The notes beneath the pieces were generated by a model. The model saw only the letters and a program-made list of their open reading frames with translations, had not been told where the DNA came from and did not search any database. From Siphonodentalium dalli (taxonomy: Eukaryota; Mollusca; Scaphopoda; Gadilida; Siphonodentaliidae): a stretch of 64,000 nucleotides of DNA. Below, piece after piece: positions 55,701 to 61,020 of this stretch (its first letter is position 1; every line of letters begins with the position of its first letter). The position numbers and the translations under genes are program-made. The DNA lies in the NCBI GenBank assembly GCA_032622095.1, contig CP136065.1, positions 95,301,343 to 95,365,342 of the forward strand, in the 5' to 3' direction.

Positions 55701-56386
55701 ACCTGCAGTCCGACTGCCATTGCGCCAGCAGACTCCCCGAACACTGTAATTGCGGATGGATTCCCACCGAACGCGTTTATGTTTTCCTTAACCCATTTGA
55801 TGGCCAGTTTCTGATCCCATAGCCCGTTGTTGCCTTGGAAACGTTGTTCCTTGTCGTCCAGAGCCATGAACCCAAACACGCCAACGCGGTAGTTAATAGT
55901 AACGACGATGACGTCACCAGTCAAAGCAAGATAAGAACCATCGAACATGTTAGCTTGGCCGACATTATACCCTCCACCATGAATCCACACCATCACCGCT
56001 CTGTTTAAAGTCCATGTATCGTTCGATGTCCGTGGAACGAACAAATTTAGATACAAGCAGTCTTCACTAATTTCTAAATTCGGTAGAAACCTTTTGTCGT
56101 TTCCAGATAAATTCTGCGCACATGACGGTCCGAATGACGTTGCATTGTAAACCCGTGTCCACGATTTCGCTGCTTCCGGTTTCGCGAACCTCAAATCTTC
56201 TATGGGAGGCTCCGCAAAAGGCACATTTAGGAATTTATAAACGACTTCTCCTTGTACATTGTCCTCAATCCCTCTCAGTTCTCCAAGTGTTGTTGTCACT
56301 ACCGTGTCAGTTTGAACCAAAGGAACTAGAAACTGATTCAACAAGAGAATGGTGGCTGCCAACAGCCAAGAACTTAGGGCTCCCAT
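43729..56386 (-). CDS. Type-B carboxylesterase, secreted, probably GPI-anchored (two exons)
   Basis: Coding parts on the minus strand are 56,386-54,822 and 43,951-43,729, joined in phase 2, total 595 residues. Start MGALSSW at 56,386 begins a signal peptide. Visible: oxyanion HGGG (136-139), Ser219 in GESAG, Glu357 in NNAEG, His478 in GANHADE, and cysteine pairs 89/110 and 272/288. The triad is complete, so the enzyme should hydrolyse esters; cholinesterase-like and neuroligin-like relatives share this fold. Exon 2 supplies RWPEYG, normal after the WTNFAKTG end of exon 1. It ends with small residues then a hydrophobic tail (WFSYILIATVFFLLF), typical of a GPI signal. Donor GTAAGC and acceptor CTATTTCAG are good. 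The intron holds the giant palindrome. Confidence 0.88.
44756..44761. other. Target-site duplication TATATA, left
   Basis: TATATA directly precedes the element start AGAAGATAGAGGG. The partner is at 54,694-54,699. Low complexity means chance cannot be excluded. Confidence 0.55.
44790..44845 (+). repeat. Subterminal repeat T, outer left copy
   Basis: ATCTAAAAATAGAATCTTTG followed by GGTTGTACTAAAATATTCCC. It also occurs at 49,469-49,527 (same orientation) and inverted at 50,101-50,158 and 54,608-54,662. Each copy is followed inward by AT-rich CAAAACTTCAAAAATTT-type sequence. Confidence 0.8.
45146..45441 (+). pseudogene. Outer-arm small ORF, left copy, disrupted
   Basis: Corresponds to the 94-codon frame at 54,022-54,306. 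A 32-bp insertion near 45,333-45,364 shifts the frame and ends it after 75 codons. Whether either copy is a real gene is unknown. Confidence 0.4.
45744..45949. repeat. Repeat R1, left arm copy 1
   Basis: A block of about 205 bp (TTGGACATTTTATCAGTTTA to TTATTTATCGATCTA) present twice in each arm: here and 47,278-47,484, mirrored at 53,547-53,752 and 52,143-52,349. Confidence 0.8.
45955..46227 (+). repeat. Repeat R2, left arm copy 1 (contains a 92-codon frame)
   Basis: GAATGAAGAGCGTTGAACAT and an internal ~90-bp tandem unit (ATAGTRTTATACTGTCTT...). The frame starts MNVNNTSARMKSVEHI. The internal tandem units are read in different frames, so the open frame may be incidental. Related copies are at 47,652-47,819 and 47,885-48,200. 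Confidence 0.6.
46270..46888. repeat. Minisatellite (ATGAGCAAATGAGCA), left arm
   Basis: About 30 copies of a ~20-bp unit, AAATGAGCAAATGAGCAAGA with AG/AT/AA variants. The unit has no stop codon on the minus strand in any frame, and its length is not a multiple of three, so all three minus frames stay open; I do not call these genes. The right-arm counterpart is about 131 bp shorter. Confidence 0.9.
46957..47015. mobile_element. Hairpin MITE family M4, right half, in left arm
   Basis: AATTCTGCTGTGGTTAAG...ATTATTTAGGGCATACCTGT matches the right arm of 38,718-38,933. Mirrored at 52,612-52,670. Confidence 0.6.
47278..47484. repeat. Repeat R1, left arm copy 2
   Basis: See 45,744-45,949; only a few substitutions apart. 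Confidence 0.8.
47652..47819 (+). repeat. Repeat R2, left arm copy 2 (55-codon frame)
   Basis: Starts MKSVEHIRNYYTNEL. A 6-bp deletion relative to the other copies keeps the frame. Too short to judge as a gene. Confidence 0.5.
47885..48200 (+). repeat. Repeat R2, left arm copy 3 (85-codon frame)
   Basis: Starts MNVNNTSTRMKSVEHI; mirrored at 51,427-51,742. It ends in a module GTGACACGCGGTAAGGGACG that also follows copy 2. Confidence 0.6.
48302..48871 (-). CDS. C2H2 zinc-finger protein of the palindromic element, left copy
   Basis: 189 residues. One zinc finger at the N-terminus (C4-x2-C7-x12-H20-x4-H25). Then an acidic Ser/Asp/Glu region (residues 38-66 and 100-116) and a basic, helical C-terminal half (residues ~118-178, SYRRLIEYQYRLKTSRIHTM). 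It is probably a DNA-binding or virion/nuclear factor of the element; the function is unknown. The ATG lies 36 bp after a TTATAAGAGTG box, and AATAAA begins 5 bp after the stop (48,296-48,291). It differs from the right-arm copy at residue 176 (Leu here, Pro there). Single C2H2 proteins are known from some Polinton-type genomes; this match is by character, not by search. Confidence 0.75.
   Translation of the reverse strand: MHGCDLCGIILSTNYNLQRHKQIKHGVMSETKPTLFGEDTDESDEAVLDSDEDERGTLSDSEDGNGVGSRTVFGLKKAARCVNEMDTFKSMMKRVTNDVKEEESISGDESMSGKEDTIDTEFALFLKSYRRLIEYQYRLKTSRIHTMIMKKMVKLTKHGYNNEWAADEAMRKFKKLLEVNLTVEDSDND
48897..48908 (-). promoter_or_regulatory. TATA-like box of the left zinc-finger gene
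   Basis: TTATAAGAGTG on the minus strand, about 36 bp before the ATG at 48,871. A similar box precedes the 107-aa gene. Confidence 0.5.
49062..49385 (-). CDS. 107-aa protein of the palindromic element, left copy
   Basis: Identical in sequence to the right-arm copy. Residues 12-21 are MWRKHFRDMV, followed by a GRYFID stretch (31-36), VVTPIAQAIEMAKAE (54-68) and a basic C-terminus (NNKKKMKRS) that could be a nuclear signal. I do not recognise a named domain. The aromatic N-terminal motif followed by a VTP...A...A helix gives a weak impression of small proteins in Polinton/adintovirus genomes, which I cannot confirm. It is the first gene out from the central hairpin, about 190 bp before the zinc-finger gene and on the same strand. 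Confidence 0.7.
   Translation of the reverse strand: MSIPYIPADLEMWRKHFRDMVDGKLIPDNQGRYFIDRTKNSDSEEDVLKPIINVVTPIAQAIEMAKAEVAANKLTNTRKASKQTNKRVSDGGLSNNKKKMKRSVSYD
49443..49454 (-). promoter_or_regulatory. TATA-like box of the left 107-aa gene
   Basis: TTATAAGAGGCG on the minus strand, 69 bp before the ATG at 49,385. Confidence 0.45.
49469..50158. repeat. Central inverted repeat with GC-rich triplet core
   Basis: Bounded by subterminal repeat T in inverted orientation (49,469-49,527 and 50,101-50,158). Moving inward: CAAAAATTTCAAAAACTT units, then a GC-rich core (49,644-49,973) of GCC/GGC triplets, (GTT)n and its complement, and the short inverted pair GCATTGCGGTATTTTACTG. The axis is near 49,815. 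Long Gln/Asn/Arg-rich frames here are products of the triplets. The core probably forms a strong hairpin or cruciform. Confidence 0.85.
50173..50184 (+). promoter_or_regulatory. TATA-like box of the right 107-aa gene
   Basis: TTATAAGAGGCG, 69 bp before the ATG at 50,242. It is nearly the same as the box before the zinc-finger gene. Confidence 0.45.
50242..50565 (+). CDS. 107-aa protein of the palindromic element, right copy
   Basis: Same protein as 49,062-49,385, with no residue difference. It starts with MSIPYIPADLEMW and ends with a basic tail. The two copies diverge from the central hairpin, so each half of the palindrome is a complete small transcription unit. Function unknown; an element-encoded structural or DNA-binding role is possible. 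Identical translation in both arms shows either recent origin or continuing gene conversion. Confidence 0.7.
   Translation: MSIPYIPADLEMWRKHFRDMVDGKLIPDNQGRYFIDRTKNSDSEEDVLKPIINVVTPIAQAIEMAKAEVAANKLTNTRKASKQTNKRVSDGGLSNNKKKMKRSVSYD
50720..50730 (+). promoter_or_regulatory. TATA-like box of the right zinc-finger gene
   Basis: TTATAAGAGTG, 36 bp before the ATG at 50,756. It matches the box at 50,173 in its first nine bases. Confidence 0.5.
50756..51325 (+). CDS. C2H2 zinc-finger protein of the palindromic element, right copy
   Basis: 189 residues. Finger residues are C4, C7, H20 and H25, then an acidic Ser/Asp/Glu-rich segment and a basic helical C-terminal half. The single residue difference from the left copy is Pro176 in place of Leu176 (CCC against CTC). 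It has its own TATA-like box and a poly(A) signal AATAAA at 51,331-51,336, so it looks like a complete gene. Role unknown; DNA binding through the finger is likely from the family. Confidence 0.75.
   Translation: MHGCDLCGIILSTNYNLQRHKQIKHGVMSETKPTLFGEDTDESDEAVLDSDEDERGTLSDSEDGNGVGSRTVFGLKKAARCVNEMDTFKSMMKRVTNDVKEEESISGDESMSGKEDTIDTEFALFLKSYRRLIEYQYRLKTSRIHTMIMKKMVKLTKHGYNNEWAADEAMRKFKKPLEVNLTVEDSDND
51331..51336 (+). terminator. Poly(A) signal of the right zinc-finger gene
   Basis: AATAAA 5 bp after the stop codon; mirrored at 48,291-48,296 on the minus strand. Confidence 0.6.
51427..51742 (-). repeat. Repeat R2, right arm copy 3
   Basis: Mirror of 47,885-48,200, with the same 85-codon frame on the minus strand. 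Confidence 0.6.
51808..51975 (-). repeat. Repeat R2, right arm copy 2
   Basis: Mirror of 47,652-47,819. Confidence 0.5.
52143..52349. repeat. Repeat R1, right arm copy 2
   Basis: Mirror of 47,278-47,484; one visible difference is TTTACGCGAGATC here against the mirrored TTTACGTGAGATC. Confidence 0.75.
52612..52670. mobile_element. Hairpin MITE family M4 half, right arm
   Basis: Mirror of 46,957-47,015 (AGGTATGCCCTAAATAATGG and CTTAACCACAGCAGAATTAT). Confidence 0.6.
52738..53222. repeat. Minisatellite (TGCTCATTTGCTCAT), right arm
   Basis: Mirror of 46,270-46,888 but about 131 bp shorter, with differing variant order. Three plus-strand frames are open for the same reason as on the left. Confidence 0.9.
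53269..53541 (-). repeat. Repeat R2, right arm copy 1 (92-codon frame)
   Basis: Mirror of 45,955-46,227. It differs in the translation at a few residues (FTNEL for YTNEL, end MRC for IGC). Confidence 0.6.
53547..53752. repeat. Repeat R1, right arm copy 1
   Basis: Mirror of 45,744-45,949. Confidence 0.75.
54022..54306 (-). CDS. Possible 94-aa protein of the palindromic element, right arm
   Basis: The minus frame starts MFRNSFIGHCDHRYECIH and contains an aromatic/hydrophobic middle (IPENRHYYFYINN, LFFTLSLSHMTG) and several Cys. No recognised domain. The left-arm counterpart is broken by a 32-bp insertion, so the frame is either dispensable in one copy or not a gene. It points inward, opposite to the other genes of its arm. 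Confidence 0.35.
   Translation of the reverse strand: MFRNSFIGHCDHRYECIHSSVLSDAVHIIVIPENRHYYFYINNKERLFFTLSLSHMTGVYYVQSLTVENCNVKLQPSRMNCHIRCTRNHTRHWL
54694..54699. other. Target-site duplication TATATA, right
   Basis: It directly follows the element end CTCTATCTTCTTCT. It is the partner of 44,756-44,761. The right terminus has one extra AAG/CTT triplet relative to the left. Confidence 0.55.
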
Positions 56387-56619
56387 TTTTTCAGCGCGAC
56401 AAAATACGCTTAAGGATAACCCGGCAGATAAATATATCAATTATCTTTCTTTTGGCTAACAAAATACTATAAATGTTTCTGCCGACAGTGCATCCTGTTC
56501 AGTTCAGTTTGCGCTGTATTAGTTTTACTTGCATGCCCGATCGCTCAAGAATAAAACAACGTAGACTCCGTAAATAAAATAAGCATAGCAGGGTGTCGTC
56601 ACAGTGTGTTTCCTTGCTT

Positions 56620-56715
56620 GACTTGAGGACTTGGACTTTTGCAGATCTATTGGATGACGTGGTAGGAAGTCTAAACAAACAACGGGTCCTGGTGGTTAAA
56701 GTATACAATGCTTTC
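56620..56715 (-). pseudogene. Relic fragment of the carboxylesterase exon
   Basis: TTGCAGATCTATTGGATGAC and GTAGGAAGTCTAAACAAAC and AACGGGTCC align with 55,368-55,455 inside the gene (the part encoding PVVDGDFLPRHPIDLL), with substitutions and small indels. Same strand, about 240 bp upstream of the gene start. A decayed partial tandem duplicate. Confidence 0.65.
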
Positions 56716-57200
56716 ACGTTCACGGTGACAGTTATACTGGGAAAGATATTTTTGTGATAAGGAGGCAAGACAAGAAAAAATTGTAGTTTATTCATCATTG
56801 AATATAAAGGCATTCGATTTGTTATTGTGAATGGTGCGTGAAGTGTTTTATGTCGATGAAGATAAGCGAGACTAAATAAAATAACAAGGACACATTGAAA
56901 CGGGTTCATGACCCGTTCACAAGACGTTGTACTGTATTGCATTGTACATAAGTTTTCTGAATTTCTAGCACTCCTCAGCAACGAAGAGATTAGTACCGAT
57001 AAAAATATGTGAAATTTTGCATGCACCTGAAATTCATGATTCAATTGTTTACAAAGTATTCAAAATGTGTAGATATAGTTAAAACTCCTGAAAATTACGT
57101 TTGTAGACAAATTGGTATGACGTCTGCTCTGGGCTCACTGAGTTGCTACCATATTGGATCCATACCCCCCCCCCCCCATTTCGCGGTTTAATTAAGTGCT
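56716..57200. other. Intergenic, nothing recognised; C-run near 57,166
   Basis: A 181-codon minus frame over 56,499-57,044 runs through the relic fragment and has no recognisable domain. I do not call it a gene. Confidence 0.4.
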
Positions 57201-57204
57201 ATAC

Positions 57205-57325
57205 TGGCCAAAATTCTGGAGTAGCATTTCATAAATGGAGTTTTGAATATACCTGAATTCCTTATATGGAATTCATGAATATTCAAAAGCTCCATGTATG
57301 GAATGCTACTCCAGAACTTTGACCT
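57205..57325. repeat. Foldback hairpin (CTGGAGTAGCATTCCATA type)
   Basis: TTCTGGAGTAGCATTTCATA and ATGGAGTTTTGAATAT on the left pair with ATATTCAAAAGCTCCAT and ATGGAATGCTACTCCAGAA on the right. The axis is near 57,265. Confidence 0.7.
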
Positions 57326-57410
57326 GTTGCACTGAATGCGCGGAACGGGGCTGGATGGATCCAATAGTGTAGCGACTCAGTAATCTCGCTTATGTATATA
57401 ACAACCTCAT

Positions 57411-57795
57411 TTAAAGGTACTCAATCCGATCAAACTCCTCTCAATTACTATTTCAATGGCTTCGGGGGTCAAAAATATTTGATTCGAGTCGAGGAAGTCA
57501 CCCATCAAAGCTCAGATTTATTTGATATCGATTTTAGAAATCTATTATTTTTCATTATCGGGAATACTTTCTGTCCCAGAAGTTTACCGAAAAAGCCGAC
57601 CGACATACTCTCGATACTAAATAACATTGAACAAAATGTTGCTATACAACACATTTTGGACAATTATATACGATAGTTCACAGTCGTTAGCATTATTTTT
57701 GGATAATTAATCGATTCTGATAACTAATGTGACATTTGATAATTTTGTGTTGTTGTTGGAATCTGTTACCCTCTGATTAGATTGAGTACCTTTAA
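57411..57795. mobile_element. TTAA-flanked MITE (family M1), copy 2
   Basis: TTAA + AGGTACTCAATCCGATC at the left and GATTGAGTACCT + TTAA at the right. The interior GATTCGAGTCGAGGAAGTCA is shared, inverted, with 8,907-8,927 in the first copy. It has no coding capacity beyond a 94-codon chance frame. Confidence 0.75.
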
Positions 57796-57934
57796 TTCAC
57801 TTTACCTCCATTTGATTGGAGCTGGCAATTATCTATACGTGTATTTAATATTACTATGATTAAAGTAGAGTAGACGTAAAATTTCTAGCAGACGACCGAG
57901 ACCAAGCTAGCTCTTGAAACGTGTGTATCCATTA

Positions 57935-59346
57935 TGGAATCCTATTACGGCCACTTGCTAATGGCGCTTTCGGCGCACTTTTTGTCGCTTTTGGCGCGAT
58001 GCGCCGATAGCGCCGAAAGCGACAAAATGTGCGCCATTAGCGTTGTTTCGGCGCGCGCCGAAAGCGACAAAATATGCGCCATTAGTGCAATCGGCGCGGT
58101 GCGCCATTAGTGCATTCGGCGCGGTGCGCCATTAGCGCGGTGCGCCGAAAGCGACAAAATATGCGCCATTAGCGCATGTACAATTAAGTATGTGATCACC
58201 CCAGCAGGGGTGCCGGAAGAGGGGGCAGATGGGGCAGCTGATCCCCTGCCCTTGACCAAGGGGGCGAGCGGGGGCAGGACTTGCCCTTTTTCTGGAGAAA
58301 GAAAATGCTTTTTGTGTGTTTAATCTCATGTTTTTACAGTAAAATGTGACTTTTTTGTCCAAATACCACCAATGTCACAAGGAATATAATTTTGTTGTCA
58401 ATTTTGTCACAAAACGGCCATAAAAACCGACAAATACCTTTAAAATAGGGATTTTTGCCACAATGAATTTATGGTTATTTTTCCGAGTTTGCGGAGAAAA
58501 TGCCCTTTTTTTTGCAGAAAAGTGCCCTTTTTGTAGGCTCTGCCCCCCCTGCCCTTGGATGCTTCCGGTGCACCTGCACAGATCGGGCATGGCCATATGT
58601 ACAATGTATAGGCCTACCGGTATATATGTATCAATTTTAAAAGGGAGGGGCTGAATTTTGCTGTAGATAGACCTCCAAATGCTATAATTTGTCATTATTC
58701 AGATTTAAAATTATTGTGGCCGTGTGGTCCTGGTCCCTCCTTTGTGGGTAGTTAAAGGTACTCAATCCGATCAGACGGTCCCAGGGATGTGGCTAGAGGG
58801 TCTCCGTTGGGGGTGTCCACCTTTGTGAAATTCCAACTGCACCTCCTTGAATCAGAATCAGACAAAACACAAATTTTACATAATTCCATTTGCATCCCCC
58901 CCCCCCCCCTTGCACCTTAGTGCTCATGCCTAATATCCTAACATCTAGTGGTCTAAATCCAGACACAGTGTGAGAAATGTTTTTGAAAACTGTACAAGAA
59001 AATCACAAATCCTAGCATCTAGACTGGCCTCAACTGAAGCTTGGGTCAGCTGCCCACTCTGCCCCCTCTTCCGGCACCCCTGCTGGGGTGATCACATACT
59101 TAATTGTACATGCGCTAATGGCGCATATTTTGTCGCTTTCGGCGCACCGCGCTAATGGCGCACCGCGCCGAATGCACTAATGGCGCACCGCGCCGATTGC
59201 ACTAATGGCGCATATTTTGTCGCTTTCGGCGCGGTGCGCCGAAACAACGCCAATGGCGCACATTTTGTCACTTTCGGCGCGATGCGCCGAAAGCGACAAA
59301 AAGTGCGCCGAAAGCGCCATTAGCAAGTGGCCGTAATAGGATTCCA
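57935..59346. mobile_element. GC-rich foldback element with minisatellite arms
   Basis: TA + TGGAATCCTATTACGGCCAC at the left and the inverted GTGGCCGTAATAGGATTCCA-type end + TA at the right (59,346). The arms (57,935-58,245 and 59,043-59,346) are built from short GC-rich words such as GCGCCATTAGCGC, GGCGCGGTGCGCC and GAAAGCGACAAAATATGCGC. The interior carries other repeats (58,250-58,680 and 58,752-59,040). TA flanks suggest Tc1/mariner-type mobilisation. Confidence 0.75.
58752..59040. repeat. MITE M1 left end followed by repeat B
   Basis: TTAAAGGTACTCAATCCGAT (M1 left end, 58,752-58,790) stops at GGGATGTGGCTAGAGGGTCT, the start of repeat B as at 9,237. Repeat B continues to the arm of the foldback element at about 59,043. 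Confidence 0.65.
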
Positions 59347-59349
59347 TAT

Positions 59350-59790
59350 TATGGTCCATCATCGCTTTTAAAATGTGTATGTATACCTTTACTTCAATTT
59401 GAAAGCCTGATACCCATTCCCAATGATAGTTTAAACAATAATTTATTCAAAATCAAAACAATATAGGTTAACATAATATACATTACACGAAAATACATGG
59501 GTTACCAGGGGTTATAGTCAGTCCGTCATTGCTCACAATGCACATGTAGAAATGTTGTTGGGATTGAGAATCGACGGACCAACAGGCCAAAAACAAAAAA
59601 GAAAACAAAGGAATTGAGAAACAAACAAAAGCAGTACCCTGCATAAATGACATTGAGATGATATGGTGGAATACGGGGTTGTCATCGAACTTATTCTTTT
59701 CCAGTGTGCTGGCGGGTTTGGTTGAAAAATCGAGGTTTAACACACCCGACCCGAATGGAGATACTCTAGTGACGTCCCCATGAGGTGATC
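59350..59790. other. Intergenic, nothing recognised
   Basis: An 86-codon minus frame has no recognisable domain. Confidence 0.35.
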
Positions 59791-59795
59791 AAAGG

Positions 59796-60055
59796 AACGT
59801 GGCGACGGGGGGGGGGGGGGGGGGGGGGTTAAAATTTTCAACAGTTGGAAATTTCATACCTGACACAGCATTAGTAATGATTAGTTGGATTTTTTACATC
59901 ACATAATATTTACCAACCAGTACTCATTGGAATATGTTTTGTTATTAGCCAAACATTAGCTTATTTTTATACTGTTAGATAACATTTTGGTCTGATGAAA
60001 ATCGAAATTTCAAGTGGCACACCCCCCCCCCCCCTCAACCCGTCTCTAGCCACGG
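59796..60055. repeat. Repeat B family member with G/C runs
   Basis: It begins ACGTGGCGACGGGG with a long G-run and ends with a C-run, CTCAACCCGTCTCTAGCCAC. The ends are inverted copies (CGTGGC...GCCACG), so this may be the complete short form of repeat B. Confidence 0.6.
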
Positions 60056-60059
60056 CACT

Positions 60060-61020
60060 GTATACGGTGCGTATGTACATGTATATAGCCTATTCGCCCA
60101 AATTATGGCATATATGGTTAGACTGCATTCATCTTGCATACTAGTCCAAGTCTTCTCGTACTAAAACCGGCTAAGATATTGGGATGGAGGTGCCGGTCTT
60201 TAGTCCGAGTTCCAGGCCCATGCATTCTTATGACACGACTTAAGCGTTAGTGACCCGCTCAAATAAAACCACAATTATATGAAATAAAATATCACAATTG
60301 CGACAATAAACGGATATTTTCCGCAGAAGACATGCTATTTTATCTGAAACCCACATCAGTTGTGAATTTAAAACGGTAATTTAATGCGAAAAGAGACATT
60401 TACCTCAATGTTTACAATTTTTTAAAAGTATGCGAACTCGGTTGACCTCGCGAACTGTGTTCGGCATTTTCCGTTGAAAATATTCCGTAGATTTTAGACA
60501 ACAACGCAAATTACGATGAATTCTCCATTGTAATCGTAATTATGTGTGTCAATAAATAAAATAATAAATAGATTAATTAAACATTGGAGATATAAATGTA
60601 ATACACTAAATAAATGAACCTTAAGTTTGAAAAGTCCCACTAAAACGGAAGAACTATATTTCGAAACTGTGTGATTCGGTTCTCCGATTATTTTATCAAC
60701 ACAGATGTCAAAATGCACATCAAAATGCATAGACCATTTTACAGATAACCATTTTGACTGTTGCATTCTGGGCCAGAAACTATCCAAACAAAGCCATGTG
60801 CTTTACGGCCGCATGCATTTACTATGGGGGATTTAGGGTGGGTCTATAAAACTAATTATAACTTTGGTATATGTCATAGTTTACGCGAGAAATTTTAAAC
60901 ATATATCAGGGACATGTACCCCTTCTAGAATGTTCAAAAACATTTCCAGTTGCTTGTCGTATTTTAATTGATTTTATGCGATGAAATAATGCGAAAATTC
61001 AGAAAATTGCACTAATCTCT
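60060..61020. other. Intergenic, nothing recognised
   Basis: AT-rich DNA. A 97-codon minus frame (60,494-60,787) shows no domain. Confidence 0.4.

Noticed and set aside
56499-57044. 181-codon minus-strand frame
   Set aside because: Runs through the esterase relic in a non-homologous way and has no domain or supporting signals.
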